From Candidatus Kuenenia stuttgartensis (GTDB taxonomy: Bacteria > Planctomycetota > Planctomycetia > Pirellulales > UBA1268), in the NCBI GenBank assembly GCA_943332855.1, contig CALQRA010000021.1:1-35161 (forward strand): 35,161 nucleotides of DNA. Direction: 5' to 3'. Made by a program: the position numbers and the translations under genes. How positions within the stretch are numbered: position 1 is the stretch's first letter; each line of letters opens with the position of its first letter. Positions 1 to 10,155 of the stretch are shown piece after piece. The notes under the pieces were generated by a model that was given only the letters and a program-made list of their open reading frames with translations, ran no database searches and was not told the DNA's origin.

Positions 1-618
1 CTGAAGATCGACGGCATCTCGCCGGCGATCATCGAGGCGACGCTGAAGCAGTCCCGCGTGGCCCGCCTCGAGATCCTCCGGGCGATGCTCTCGACGATCA
101 GTCGTCCGCGTCAGGAGATCTCCCCGTGGGCTCCGCGGCTCCTGCGGACGCAGATCAACCCCGAGAAGATCGGCCTCCTCATCGGCCCGGGCGGAAAGAC
201 GATCCGTGCCATCCAGGAATCGACCGGTGCGAGCATCGAGGTCGAGGACGACGGCACGGTGACGGTGGCCAGCCATGACGCCGAGGGGGCGATGGCGGCC
301 ATGGCGAAGATCGAGGCGCTGACCGCCTCGATCCAAGTCGGCCGAATCTACGAGGGTCGAGTGACGAGCATCAAGGACTTCGGTGCGTTCGTCGAGCTCG
401 TTCCCGGTAAGGATGGTCTGTGCCACATCAGCGAGTTGTCGGACGACTATGTCTCGAGCGTCGGCGACGTCTGCCGCGTTGGCGACGTCATGCGGGTCAA
501 GGTGATCGCTGTCGACGATCAGGATCGGGTGAAGCTCAGCCGGAAGGTGGCAATGCGTGAGCTCGCCGAAGGTGGCAATGGCGGGAGCGCTGGCAACGCC
601 GGCAACGCCGGCTCCTGA
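1..618 (+). CDS. pnp: Polyribonucleotide nucleotidyltransferase (PNPase), C-terminal part
   Basis: The window opens inside this gene; 205 codons remain, without the start. PNPase degrades RNA 3' to 5' with phosphate and works in mRNA turnover. The visible part holds the end of the second RNase PH core, then a KH domain around local residues 50-92 with the GxxG loop IGPGGKT (61-67), then an S1 RNA-binding domain (about 97-168) with the typical GRVTSIKDFGAFVEL start and VKLSRK end. This core-KH-S1 order is diagnostic for PNPase. The protein ends in a Gly/Asn/Ala/Ser-rich tail. The next gene is a histidine kinase 79 bases downstream on the same strand. Only the start and catalytic core are unseen; identity is close to certain. 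Confidence 0.96.
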   Translation: MKIDGISPAIIEATLKQSRVARLEILRAMLSTISRPRQEISPWAPRLLRTQINPEKIGLLIGPGGKTIRAIQESTGASIEVEDDGTVTVASHDAEGAMAAMAKIEALTASIQVGRIYEGRVTSIKDFGAFVELVPGKDGLCHISELSDDYVSSVGDVCRVGDVMRVKVIAVDDQDRVKLSRKVAMRELAEGGNGGSAGNAGNAGS

Positions 619-697
619 CCCGTCGAGCGACCAAGCGGGATCTCCCGGGCGCCGCACCAGCGTGGCGGCGCCCGGGACTCCGCGCGGAGGGGGGAGC

Positions 698-1462
698 ATG
701 TCTGCGGCAGACGAATCGGTCCATCCCCGGGCGGAGACGTATGCCGAGTTTGCGGCGCTGGTCGGGGCCCTCGCCCACGAGATCCGCAATCCACTCTCCA
801 CGATCCGGCTCAATATGGAGCTGTTGGCGGAGGATTTCGAGAACACCGATCCCCAGTCGCCGACGAAGCAGCGCGATCGACGGGCCAAGGCGAAGATCGA
901 ATTGGTTCGCGAGGAGTGCGACCGCCTCCAGAAGCTCCTCGGCGACTTCCTCGACTTCGCCCGGCAGGAATCGCTGACGCTCGAGCCGGGCAATCTCAAC
1001 GTCGAGTTCGACCAACTTCTCGACTTCTTCACGCCCCGGGCCAACGAGGCGCAGGTCGAGATTGTCCGCTATCTCGATCCCGAACTGCCGATGGTCCGCC
1101 TCGATCGCGAGACCTTCCGCTCGGCGCTGCTCAATCTTCTCATCAATGCCGTCCAGGCGATGGATCCCGGCGGGCAACTCGTCGTCCGCACCCGTCCTTC
1201 CGGGCTGGGGGTGGCGATCGAGCTGATCGACACCGGCCAGGGGATGTCGGAGGAGACCCTCGCCAAGGTGTTTCGCGCTTTTTACACGACAAAACAGGGG
1301 GGGAGCGGCCTGGGGCTGCCAACCTCGCGGAAGATCGTCGAGGCCCACGGCGGGACGATCGACATCGAGAGTGCGCCCGGGCGGGGCACGAAGGTGACGA
1401 TCTGGCTGCCGGCCCCCCCCCGGCTCCCCCCGGCCGGGGCCGGTCCCCGGGCGGCGCTGTGA
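698..1462 (+). CDS. Small soluble sensor histidine kinase (NtrB/ZraS type)
   Basis: 254 aa. Autophosphorylates on histidine and should pass the phosphate to the response regulator encoded 85 bases downstream. The HisKA box has H27 in [10 protein letters not shown], followed by a HATPase domain: N box around N150 ([10 protein letters not shown]), G1 box D178-TGQGMS, F box VFRAFYTTK (191-199) and G2 box GSGLGL (202-207). There is no membrane segment and almost nothing before the HisKA helix, so any signal must come through a partner. The start at 698 follows a strong GCGGAGGGGGG ribosome site. An earlier in-frame start at 557 would overlap pnp and add a low-complexity Ala/Pro/Ser extension, so it was not used. 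The specific stimulus is unknown. Confidence 0.92.
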   Translation: MSAADESVHPRAETYAEFAALVGALAHEIRNPLSTIRLNMELLAEDFENTDPQSPTKQRDRRAKAKIELVREECDRLQKLLGDFLDFARQESLTLEPGNLNVEFDQLLDFFTPRANEAQVEIVRYLDPELPMVRLDRETFRSALLNLLINAVQAMDPGGQLVVRTRPSGLGVAIELIDTGQGMSEETLAKVFRAFYTTKQGGSGLGLPTSRKIVEAHGGTIDIESAPGRGTKVTIWLPAPPRLPPAGAGPRAAL

Positions 1463-1511
1463 GTCCTGCTCGCCCCGCCTCGGGTTCCGTGTCGCGACGG
1501 CTGCAGGGAAC

Positions 1512-1541
1512 TGGACGGGGCAGGCCCACGCTTCGTACTCT
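1512..1541 (+). promoter_or_regulatory. Candidate sigma70-type promoter of the response regulator
   Basis: TGGACG at 1512-1517, an 18-base spacer and TACTCT at 1536-1541. The end of the -10-like hexamer is only 6 bases before the ATG at 1548, so a transcript would start at or next to the start codon. No Shine-Dalgarno sequence is visible, which fits a leaderless mRNA. This is inference from spacing. Confidence 0.35.
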
Positions 1542-1547
1542 TCTATC

Positions 1548-2999
<1,452 letters not shown>

Positions 3000-3043
3000 C
3001 CCTGTCCGTGGCGGCGCCGCCACGGAGGTCCGATCGCGCTGCC

Positions 3044-4903
3044 ATGGGCCGCATCCACACCCTGCCGATGTCGGTCGTGAATCGGATCGCCGCTGGCGAG
3101 GTGGTCGAACGCCCGGCGAGCGTGGTCAAGGAGCTCCTTGAGAACGCGCTCGATGCCGGGCCGTCGCGGATTGCCGTCACGCTCGAGCAGGGGGGCGTGG
3201 GGCTCGTGCGCGTGGTCGACGATGGGGCGGGGATCGACGCCGAGGATCTCCCCCTGGCCGTGTCGCCGCATGCGACGAGCAAGCTCCGGGTCGCCGAGGA
3301 TCTCGAGCGGATCGGGACGCTCGGCTTCCGCGGTGAGGCCCTCGCCTCGATCTCCGAGGTGGCGAGGGTCGTGATCCGTTCCCGCACGCCGACGGGGGAG
3401 CACGGCGCCCGCCTTGAGGTCGATGGCGGCGTGATGGGGGAGGTGGTGCCGGAGGGATGTCCGGTCGGCACGACGGTCGAGGTCCATCAGCTGTTCTCGA
3501 AGGTCCCCGCCCGGCGGGCTTTTCTCCGTGCGCCCGCGACGGAGTGGTCGCATGCCTCGGAGGCCTTCGTGCGCACCGCCCTGGCCCATCCGGCCGTGGC
3601 GATGACGCTCGATCACAACGCTCGGCGCGTCCACGATCTTCCTGCAGCCGACCGGTGGCGGACGCGGATCGGCGACCTGTTCGGGACGCCGTTGGCGGAG
3701 CGCCTCATCGAGGTCGAGGCCTCCGACGACGGGATCTCGGTCCACGGGCTGGTCGGTCGTCCCGAGGACGACATGGCCGGCACCCGGCTCCAGCACCTGT
3801 TCGTATCGGGGCGGCCGTTCCGTGACCGGTCGATCCTCCATGCGGTCCAGGAGGGCTATCGGGGTGTGCTCCTCACCGGTCGGCAGCCGATCGCCTTCCT
3901 CCGCTTCGAGATCCCGCCCGACCTCGTCGACGTCAACGTCCACCCGGCGAAAATGGAGGTGCGGTTCCGCGATCCCTCGCGGCTCTACCGGCTCGTCCTC
4001 TCGGCCCTGCGGACAAAGTTCCTCACGCTCGATCTCCGCGCCCCGCTGACGCCGCCAACCGACGCTGGTCGGAACGGGCCCGCCCCCGCGGCGCTTTGGC
4101 CGCCGACCGGCCCCCGGGAAGGGGAGGATCCGCGCGTCCTGACCGCCCCGGAAGGACGGTGGCCGTCCCCTTCTGCGGAGCCCTGGTTCGCCCCCCCGGC
4201 ACTCCCGGCGTGGAAGCCGCAGACGCCGTTGGCCCCGTCCCGTCCGAACGGGCCGGCGCCCCTCCCCGGATGGGATGAGGAGCCCGCTGATGGGACGACG
4301 GTGTCGGTCAGGGGCGTCGAACGCGCGGTCCAGATGCACGACCGCTACCTCGTCGTCGAGAGCCGCGAGGGGATCGAGGTCATTGACCAGCACGCCCTTC
4401 ATGAACGGGTCCTCTATGAGCGGTTCAAAGGGGCAATCGCGGCTGGGAGTCTCGAGGTGCAGCCCCTGCTGATCCCCGAGCGAATCGACCTCCTGCCGGC
4501 CGAACTGGAGGTCGTGACGGAGCATGCGGAGGCGCTGGCTGCGGCGGGCCTGCGGGTCGAGCCGTTCGGCGGGGCGACCGTCATCGTCACGGCGAAGCCG
4601 GTCCTCGCCGGCGGGGCCTCGGCGGCCGAACTGCTCCAGGAGGTGATCGGCCGCATCGCGTCGCTTCCCTCGCCCGCGTCCGCCGGGGGCGGGAACGCCT
4701 CGTCGATGCTCGTCGACGAGGTGCTCCACGGCCTGGCCTGCAAAGCGGCGATCAAGGCGGGTGACCCGCTCTCGCAACCCGAGATCGATGCCCTCGTCCG
4801 TGACCGCCACCTCGTCACCGACGCCCACCACTGCCCCCACGGCCGACCGACCTCCCTGATCCTCTCCCGTCACGAGCTCGACCGCCAGTTCCGGCGGACA
4901 TGA
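3044..4903 (+). CDS. mutL: DNA mismatch repair protein MutL (endonuclease type)
   Basis: 619 aa. MutL links MutS mismatch recognition to strand removal. The N-terminal GHKL ATPase has ENALDAG (33-39), DDGAGI (59-64), ATSK (77-80) and GFRGEAL (94-100). After a Pro-rich linker the C-terminal domain carries the metal-dependent endonuclease motif DQHALHERVLYE (448-459), matching DQHA(X)2E(X)4E, plus GLACKAAIK (564-572) and CPHGRP (597-602). It is therefore a nicking MutL, as in bacteria without MutH. The start at 3044 matches where family members begin (MGRIHTLP). An in-frame GTG at 2996 overlaps the stop of the response regulator and has AAGGAG 11 bases before it, so a 16-residue longer form and translational coupling are possible. 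Confidence 0.96.
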   Translation: MGRIHTLPMSVVNRIAAGEVVERPASVVKELLENALDAGPSRIAVTLEQGGVGLVRVVDDGAGIDAEDLPLAVSPHATSKLRVAEDLERIGTLGFRGEALASISEVARVVIRSRTPTGEHGARLEVDGGVMGEVVPEGCPVGTTVEVHQLFSKVPARRAFLRAPATEWSHASEAFVRTALAHPAVAMTLDHNARRVHDLPAADRWRTRIGDLFGTPLAERLIEVEASDDGISVHGLVGRPEDDMAGTRLQHLFVSGRPFRDRSILHAVQEGYRGVLLTGRQPIAFLRFEIPPDLVDVNVHPAKMEVRFRDPSRLYRLVLSALRTKFLTLDLRAPLTPPTDAGRNGPAPAALWPPTGPREGEDPRVLTAPEGRWPSPSAEPWFAPPALPAWKPQTPLAPSRPNGPAPLPGWDEEPADGTTVSVRGVERAVQMHDRYLVVESREGIEVIDQHALHERVLYERFKGAIAAGSLEVQPLLIPERIDLLPAELEVVTEHAEALAAAGLRVEPFGGATVIVTAKPVLAGGASAAELLQEVIGRIASLPSPASAGGGNASSMLVDEVLHGLACKAAIKAGDPLSQPEIDALVRDRHLVTDAHHCPHGRPTSLILSRHELDRQFRRT

Positions 4904-4960
4904 GCCCCCCCTCCATCCTTCCCACACACCTTTGGAACCCCGCGACGGGGAAAAGACACC

Positions 4961-6460
4961 ATGATCTGCGTGGGGATCGCCCGTGGCCGGCACCGGCACA
5001 TGATCGCGGAGCACAAGTTTCTGGCCGACAACGGTATCGGGCTGGTGGAACTGCGGCTCGACTTCATCCAGGGGAAGGTGCAGGTCAAGCGGCTCTTTCG
5101 ATCGCGCCCCTGCCCCGCGATCGCCACCTGCCGCCGCGCCGCCGACGGCGGTCACTGGGCCGGCAGCGAGGAGGAGCGGCAACTCGTCCTCCGCACGGCA
5201 ATCGTGGAGGGGACGGAATATGTCGACCTCGAGGACGACATCGCCCCTCAGATCCGCCGCTACGGCCCGACGAAGCGGATCATCAGCCACCACGACTTCC
5301 ACAAGACCCCCGCCGATCTCGCGGTGCTCCATAAACGTCTGGCCGATCTCGATGCCGACATCGTCAAGATCGCCACGATGTCCAACCATCCCAGCGACAA
5401 CCTGCGGATGCTCGAGATGGTGCAGGCGGCGACGGTGCCGACGATCGGGATCTGCATGGGAGACATCGGGATGCCGACACGGGTGCTGACGGGGCGGTGC
5501 GGTGCCCCGTTTACCTATGCGACGTTCCACGAGGATCGGCTCCTCGCCCCGGGGCAGATCGGTTGGCGGCAGATGCGCGATGTCTACCGCTACGACCAGA
5601 TCGGCGCGGCGACGCGGATCTACGGCGTCGTGGCCGATCCTGTCGGCCATTCGCTTTCGCCGGTCGTTCACAACGCGGCGCTGGCGGCCGCCGGGATCGA
5701 CGCGGTGTACCTCCCCTTCCGAGTCCCCGCGGAGCAGCTTGATGAGTTCGTCTGGGAGGCGGGGCGCTGGCCCCTCTCGGGCTTGAGCGTGACGATCCCT
5801 CACAAGGAGGCGATTCTGCGGCATGTCACCGCCAAGGACGACCTCGTGACGGCGATCGGAGCGACCAACACGCTGACGTTCTCCGGCGACGGTGTCATGG
5901 CCCACAACACCGACGCCACCGCGGCCGTCGAGAGCCTCGAGTCGGCGCTCCGCGAGCAGGGAGGCGACGGGCTCGTCGATGTCACGGTGGTAAAAAACGC
6001 GCTCGTGCTCGGTGCGGGTGGGGCGGCGCGGGCGGTCGCCTTCGGGCTGCGGAAGCGGGGCATCGAGGTCACCGTCTGCTCGCGCACCGTCGAGCGGGCG
6101 CGGCGGATCGCGGCCGAGGTCGGCTGCAAGGCGATCGATTGGACGGCCCGGTACAAGGTCCCCTACGACTGCATCGTCAACGCCACACCGGTGGGAATGC
6201 ACCCGTTGGTCAACGAGACGCCTTTTGAGAAGGACCATCTCCGCCCTTACATGGTCGTGTTCGACACGGTCTACAATCCGGAGAACACGCTCCTGGTGAA
6301 GGAGGCGCGAGCGTCGGGCTGCCGGATCGTGACGGGCGTCGACATGTTCGTCCGCCAGGCGGCGATCCAGTTCCGCCTCTGGCACGGCATCGAGCCGTCG
6401 GAGACGGTGATGCGCGACGCCCTCAAGCGGGCCACGGCCTCGGCGAAACTCCCCGGCTGA
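4961..6460 (+). CDS. aroDE: Bifunctional 3-dehydroquinate dehydratase / shikimate dehydrogenase
   Basis: 499 aa fusion catalysing two successive shikimate-pathway steps. Residues 1 to about 215 are type I dehydroquinase: ELRLD (30-34), catalytic His in SHHDF (109-113), Schiff-base Lys K136 in IVKIA, and R174. Residues from about 219 to the end are NADP shikimate dehydrogenase: SLSPVVHN (231-238) for substrate binding, catalytic K282 in TIPHKE, D318 in HNTDAT, and the nucleotide-binding loop GAGGAARA (351-358). Both sets of catalytic residues look intact. The start at 4961 follows GGGGAAAAG. aroK lies 18 bases downstream. The same domain order is known from chlamydiae and plants and supports a PVC-group source. 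Confidence 0.95.
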   Translation: MICVGIARGRHRHMIAEHKFLADNGIGLVELRLDFIQGKVQVKRLFRSRPCPAIATCRRAADGGHWAGSEEERQLVLRTAIVEGTEYVDLEDDIAPQIRRYGPTKRIISHHDFHKTPADLAVLHKRLADLDADIVKIATMSNHPSDNLRMLEMVQAATVPTIGICMGDIGMPTRVLTGRCGAPFTYATFHEDRLLAPGQIGWRQMRDVYRYDQIGAATRIYGVVADPVGHSLSPVVHNAALAAAGIDAVYLPFRVPAEQLDEFVWEAGRWPLSGLSVTIPHKEAILRHVTAKDDLVTAIGATNTLTFSGDGVMAHNTDATAAVESLESALREQGGDGLVDVTVVKNALVLGAGGAARAVAFGLRKRGIEVTVCSRTVERARRIAAEVGCKAIDWTARYKVPYDCIVNATPVGMHPLVNETPFEKDHLRPYMVVFDTVYNPENTLLVKEARASGCRIVTGVDMFVRQAAIQFRLWHGIEPSETVMRDALKRATASAKLPG

Positions 6461-6478
6461 CCGGAGGCGACCCGTTCC

Positions 6479-7042
6479 ATGCCCACCGTCACCCTCATCG
6501 GCTACCGCGGCACCGGCAAGACAACGGTGGCCGCGGGCCTCGCGCGGAGGCTCGGGTGTCCGTGGTGGGACGCCGATGTCGAGCTCGAACGGCGCGTCGG
6601 CACGACGATCGCCTCTTTGATCCGCGATCACGGTGAGCCCCACTTCCGCGACGAGGAGTCGGGAGTGCTGGGCGAACTTTTGGCAACGCCGGAGGGGGTG
6701 CTTGCCACCGGTGGCGGGGTGATTCTGCGGCCCGGCAATCGGGAGCGCCTCCGGGAACGGGGAGGCTGCGTCGTCTGGCTCACCGCCCCGGGCCCGATCC
6801 TCCGCGGCCGGCTCGCCGCCGATCCGACGACGGTGTCGCGGCGGCCGGGGCTCACCGGGCTCGATCCGCTCGCCGAGATCGAATCGATCCTTGCCGCCCG
6901 CGAGCCCCTCTACCGCGCGTGTGCTGACGTGGTGATCGACGCATCGGTGGCGTCGCCGGACGAGGTTGTCGAGTCGATTCTCCGGGCGCTCGCAGCGCCG
7001 GCCGGCGCTGCCCGGCCGACTCCCCCAGAGGTGACGGACTGA
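6479..7042 (+). CDS. aroK: Shikimate kinase
   Basis: 187 aa, the usual family length. It phosphorylates shikimate at the 3-hydroxyl, the step after AroE. Visible features are the P-loop GYRGTGKTT (8-16), the DAD motif (31-33) for Mg and shikimate, FRDEE (56-60), GGG (78-80) in the substrate pocket, and the lid arginines RRP (121-123). It follows aroDE by 18 bases, so three consecutive pathway activities are encoded together. Its TGA overlaps the ATG of the next gene by one base, which suggests translational coupling to the prepilin-peptidase-like gene. Confidence 0.95.
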   Translation: MPTVTLIGYRGTGKTTVAAGLARRLGCPWWDADVELERRVGTTIASLIRDHGEPHFRDEESGVLGELLATPEGVLATGGGVILRPGNRERLRERGGCVVWLTAPGPILRGRLAADPTTVSRRPGLTGLDPLAEIESILAAREPLYRACADVVIDASVASPDEVVESILRALAAPAGAARPTPPEVTD

Positions 7043-8313
7043 TGCCCCTTCCCGATCCAGGCATACTCGTCGGTGGCGTGATCGCGGCGCTTGTGGGGGG
7101 ATTGTTCGGCTGGACGCAGACGGCCATCACGGGCCGATGGCTGGCGGCTTGCGAGCGCGGGCTGGCCGAGGGCACGGCCGGGGAGGCAGGCGCCGCGGGC
7201 ACGGCGGTCGATCGTTCGGCCACGATTTTCGGTGCCTCGATCGTTGTCGTCGTCGGACTTTGGTGGTGGGAGGTCTGCTCCTTCGCGGAGCTTCCCCGCG
7301 ATGATTCCGGGGCTCCGCTGGCGTTCACCTTCGCTGCCGTCGCCGGCCGCTGGCTGGCCCACACGCTCCTCCTCTGGCTGCTCGCGGCCGCCACCTGGAT
7401 CGACTTCCGCTACCGGGTGATCCCCGACTGGGTGACGATTCCGGGGCTCCTGGCCGGTCTGGTCGTGGCCTGGCTGGCGCCCGGCACGCTCCTCCCGGTC
7501 GGGGCGGAGTTGGCACGGCCGTTTGCCACGGCGCTGACCCTCCCCGACGTGCTCGGGTGGGCGGGGCCACTGGAACAGGCCGTGGCCGAGCGCGGCGCCT
7601 GGGTGGCCTCCCACCCGGCGGCACTCGTCGCGGGCTTGGTGCTGTTTTCCGTCTGGTGGCGCATCGGCACCGGGCCCGATCTGGGGGGCAGCGGACCACC
7701 GGAAGGGGATGGGGCGATGGCGACCGATGCCCCCGCGAGCCCGTGGTGGCCGCGGCTGGGCCTGCTGGTGGTCGGCTGGCTGGTTCTGGCCGGCGCGTGG
7801 TCGATCGGCGGGCTCCGCTTCGAGGCGATGTTCACGGGCTTGGTCGGGGCGGTGGTGGCCGGGGGCGTTGTCTGGGGCACGCGGGCCGGCGCGAGCCTGG
7901 CGCTCGGTCGGGAGGCGATGGGGCTCGGGGACGTGACGCTGATGGCGATGGTGGGGGCGTGGCTCGGCTGGCAGGCGAGCATGCTGGCCTGTTTCCTTGG
8001 GGTGCTGTTCGGCTTGGTCCATGGGGTCGTCCAGATCGTCCGTCACCGTGAGAGCGAGCTGCCCTTCGGCCCGAGCCTGTGCGCGGGAACCGTGGCCGTC
8101 ATGCTCGGCTGGCGTCCGCTCTGGAGGGCGGCTGCGGCGTCGTTCGCCGAGACCGGCCAACTCGTCGGGATCATCCTCGCCGTCGTGGTCGGGACGGCCC
8201 TGTCGCTGTGGGTGTGGTCGTCGTTGGGCCCGGCGGCCCGGCGTGTCGCGCTGGCCGCGATGCTTCTCCTCGGGGCCCTGCTCATCGGCTGGTTGATGGT
8301 CCTCCAGGGTTGA
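7042..8313 (+). CDS. A24 prepilin-peptidase-like membrane protein
   Basis: 423 aa, strongly hydrophobic with about 8-10 membrane helices. It carries the two aspartates of the A24 aspartic peptidase family: D121 in TWIDFRYRVIPDWVTIPG and D297 in the GLGD motif (294-297), plus PFGPSLCAG (341-349), typical of the end of prepilin peptidases. These enzymes cut leader peptides of type IV pilin or type II pseudopilins at the inner membrane. The N-terminal methyltransferase domain with its two CxxC pairs is absent, and a long variable segment (about 145-235) separates the two aspartates. The start overlaps the aroK stop by one base. No pilin gene is in the window, so the substrate is unknown. Confidence 0.85.
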   Translation: MPLPDPGILVGGVIAALVGGLFGWTQTAITGRWLAACERGLAEGTAGEAGAAGTAVDRSATIFGASIVVVVGLWWWEVCSFAELPRDDSGAPLAFTFAAVAGRWLAHTLLLWLLAAATWIDFRYRVIPDWVTIPGLLAGLVVAWLAPGTLLPVGAELARPFATALTLPDVLGWAGPLEQAVAERGAWVASHPAALVAGLVLFSVWWRIGTGPDLGGSGPPEGDGAMATDAPASPWWPRLGLLVVGWLVLAGAWSIGGLRFEAMFTGLVGAVVAGGVVWGTRAGASLALGREAMGLGDVTLMAMVGAWLGWQASMLACFLGVLFGLVHGVVQIVRHRESELPFGPSLCAGTVAVMLGWRPLWRAAAASFAETGQLVGIILAVVVGTALSLWVWSSLGPAARRVALAAMLLLGALLIGWLMVLQG

Positions 8314-8322
8314 TGGTCCTCC
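8291..8322 (+). repeat. 15-bp direct repeat across the stop codon
   Basis: GGTTGATGGTCCTCC occurs at 8291-8305 and again at 8308-8322, 17 bases apart. The second copy contains the TGA stop of the prepilin-peptidase-like gene, so the last codons were probably duplicated by slippage. Confidence 0.8.
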
Positions 8323-8434
8323 GGTGTTGAAACGCCCGGGAGCGATGCCGGCGGTGGTGGCTGGCGCATGATGCGGCGTTGTGCGGGGGACGGGGGAACG
8401 GGGCGTTCCGCGGGTGTTCCGGTGGGCTTCGGGC

Positions 8435-8463
8435 TTGTTCCCGGCCGGGGGGGCCCCTACCAT
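8435..8463 (+). promoter_or_regulatory. Candidate promoter of the OmpA-type lipoprotein
   Basis: TTGTTC at 8435-8440, a 17-base spacer and TACCAT at 8458-8463. The spacing is ideal for a sigma70-type promoter and the -10-like hexamer resembles those before cysE and hisH. It would give a leader of about 55 bases. The hexamer lies in the loop of the G7CC/GGC7 hairpin described separately. Confidence 0.35.
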
Positions 8464-8475
8464 CCTGGCCCCCCC
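8447..8475 (+). terminator. G7CC / GGC7 inverted repeat
   Basis: Perfect 9-base arms at 8447-8455 and 8467-8475 with an 11-base loop. As RNA this would be a very stable hairpin 134 bases after the prepilin-peptidase-like gene. No T-run follows on the plus strand, so it is not a classical intrinsic terminator. It may block read-through or act at the DNA level on the overlapping promoter. Confidence 0.4.
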
Positions 8476-8525
8476 CACGGCGGCCCCCACCTCCACCGAC
8501 CCCGCGGGGGATCGGAACCGGCACC

Positions 8526-9398
8526 ATGGCGCCCAAGCATCTCCGTGTCGTCGCCTCACTCTTCGTCGCCGTCGCGGCGGGGGGCTGCACGCAGAACCCG
8601 TTCCGCGCCACCCCCGCGATGATGCCGGTGAGCTTCGCGCCGCAGGCTCCGTCGGTCCCCCTCTCGCCAAGCCCGCTGCCGTCGTACGCCAATGTCGATC
8701 CGAAGGCGCTCGAGACGCAGCTGGCCCGCAGTCGCCAAGAGACGCAATTGGTTCAGGAGGAGGTGTCGGCCCTGCGCGAGCAACTCGCCTCGACCTCGTC
8801 GCAGCTGGCCCAGGCGCGGGCCGTCGCCCGGCCGGCGGGCCCGCCCGGCACGTTCGCCCCGCCAGGGGATCCAGGCAGCCAGCTGGCCCAGCCGACCATT
8901 CCGGCGATCGATCCGGCCTCGATGCGCGAGGGGATGAACCATCTGGCGATCCCCGGCGTGACCTCCCGGCTCGATGGGGCGGTGGTGCGGATCGAGATCC
9001 CGGCCGACAAGTTGTTCGAACCGGGAACGGCGTCGCTCCTTCCCGCCGGCGCCGCCCTCCTCTCGCAGACGGCGACGGAAGTCTCGGGGGTGTTCAAGGG
9101 GCAGTTCATCGGCATCGAGGGGCACACCGACACCGAGCCGCTGCAGAACGCAACCTGGGGTTCGCCGCATCAATTGAGCGTGGCCCGGGCCAGCGCCGTG
9201 TTCGACTTCCTCTGTGGCCGGACAACCCTGAAGCCGGGGCAGTTGTTCGTCGTCGCCCACGGCCCCAACCACCCGGTCGTCTCCAACGCCACGGCTGCCG
9301 GCCGGGCCCGGAACCGGCGGGTCGAGTTGGTCGTCTACCCGGAGCAGACGGCGGCCGAGCCGGCCACGGGCATGGCTGATGCCCCCGGCGCCGGCTGA
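8526..9398 (+). CDS. OmpA/MotB-family peptidoglycan-binding lipoprotein
   Basis: 290 aa from the ATG at 8526. It has a lipoprotein signal: basic start, hydrophobic core VVASLFVAVAAGG and lipid-attachment C21 before TQNPF. A Pro-rich segment follows, then a likely coiled coil (about 58-98, heptad-like with many Q/L/E), a Pro/Gly linker, and an OmpA C-terminal domain (about 152-272) with IEGHTDTEPL (197-206), LSVARASAV (217-225) and NRRVEL (263-268). Such proteins anchor the outer membrane to peptidoglycan or serve as stator-like linkers. A longer frame begins upstream at 8379, but its N-terminus is low-complexity GC-rich sequence without a signal peptide and was rejected. Confidence 0.88.
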   Translation: MAPKHLRVVASLFVAVAAGGCTQNPFRATPAMMPVSFAPQAPSVPLSPSPLPSYANVDPKALETQLARSRQETQLVQEEVSALREQLASTSSQLAQARAVARPAGPPGTFAPPGDPGSQLAQPTIPAIDPASMREGMNHLAIPGVTSRLDGAVVRIEIPADKLFEPGTASLLPAGAALLSQTATEVSGVFKGQFIGIEGHTDTEPLQNATWGSPHQLSVARASAVFDFLCGRTTLKPGQLFVVAHGPNHPVVSNATAAGRARNRRVELVVYPEQTAAEPATGMADAPGAG

Positions 9399-9473
9399 TG
9401 CCTGGAAAATACGCCGACCGCCGGAGGCCACGGCACGCGGCTCCGGGCCCTCCCGGCTTCCCGGCCGCCACCG

Positions 9474-9479
9474 TACACT
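9474..9479 (+). promoter_or_regulatory. Candidate -10 element directly before hisH
   Basis: TACACT ends 6 bases before the hisH ATG at 9486, the same spacing as TACTCT before the response regulator at 1548. No good -35 hexamer is visible at 16-18 bases upstream. If real, hisH would be transcribed without a leader. Confidence 0.25.
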
Positions 9480-9485
9480 GCCCCC

Positions 9486-10091
9486 ATGGTCACGATCATC
9501 GATTACGGCAGCGGCAATCTCCGCAGCGTGCAGAAGGCGCTCGAGCGGATCGGCGTCGAGGCCCTCATCAGCGACGATCCACAGCGCGTGGCGGAGTCGG
9601 AGCGGGTGGTGCTTCCTGGTGTCGGCGCGTTCGGTGATGCGATGCGGGAATTGCGCGCCCGCGGCCTCGTCGAGCCGATCGTGGCGCATGTCCGCGCCGA
9701 CAAGCCTTTCTTCGGGATCTGCATGGGCCTCCAACTCCTCTTCGAAACCGGCTGGGAAGGGGGGGAGAACCACGGCCTCGGTCTCCTCGAGGGGGACGTG
9801 GCTCGCTTCGATATCCCGACGGGGATGAAGGTGCCCCACATGGGATGGAACACCGTCACCTGGGGCCCCGCGGCAGGGCGCTTCGCCCCGCCCGCCGGGG
9901 ATTGGTACTACTTCGTCCACTCCTACGCCGCCCGCCCCCGCGATCCCTCCGTTATCGCCGGGGTCACCGACTACGGCGGCGAGTTCTGTGCCGCCGTCGC
10001 CCGCGGCCGTTTGTTTGCCACGCAGTTCCATCCCGAAAAGAGCCAGGAGACCGGCATGCGTCTCCTCCGAGCGTTCGTCGACCGTTCGTGA
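9486..10091 (+). CDS. hisH: Imidazole glycerol phosphate synthase, glutamine amidotransferase subunit
   Basis: 201 aa, standard length. HisH hydrolyses glutamine and feeds ammonia to HisF, which makes imidazole glycerol phosphate and AICAR in histidine synthesis. The class I amidotransferase triad is visible: nucleophile C79 in FFGICMGLQ, and H182 and E184 in QFHPEKS. The N-terminus VTIIDYGSGNLRS and the VPHMGWN segment (117-123) are typical of HisH. hisA follows 64 bases downstream on the same strand. hisF is not in the window. Confidence 0.96.
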   Translation: MVTIIDYGSGNLRSVQKALERIGVEALISDDPQRVAESERVVLPGVGAFGDAMRELRARGLVEPIVAHVRADKPFFGICMGLQLLFETGWEGGENHGLGLLEGDVARFDIPTGMKVPHMGWNTVTWGPAAGRFAPPAGDWYYFVHSYAARPRDPSVIAGVTDYGGEFCAAVARGRLFATQFHPEKSQETGMRLLRAFVDRS

Positions 10092-10155
10092 CCCGCGATC
10101 GACGTGCCGCCGACTTTCCACCGACGTTTCGCCCCGCCCCTCCGGAGATGCCCCC

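Noticed and set aside
6910..8670. Minus-strand open frame of 586 codons
   Set aside because: Antisense to the prepilin-peptidase-like gene; low-complexity Pro/Arg/Gln/His product. GC skew of codons explains the lack of stops.
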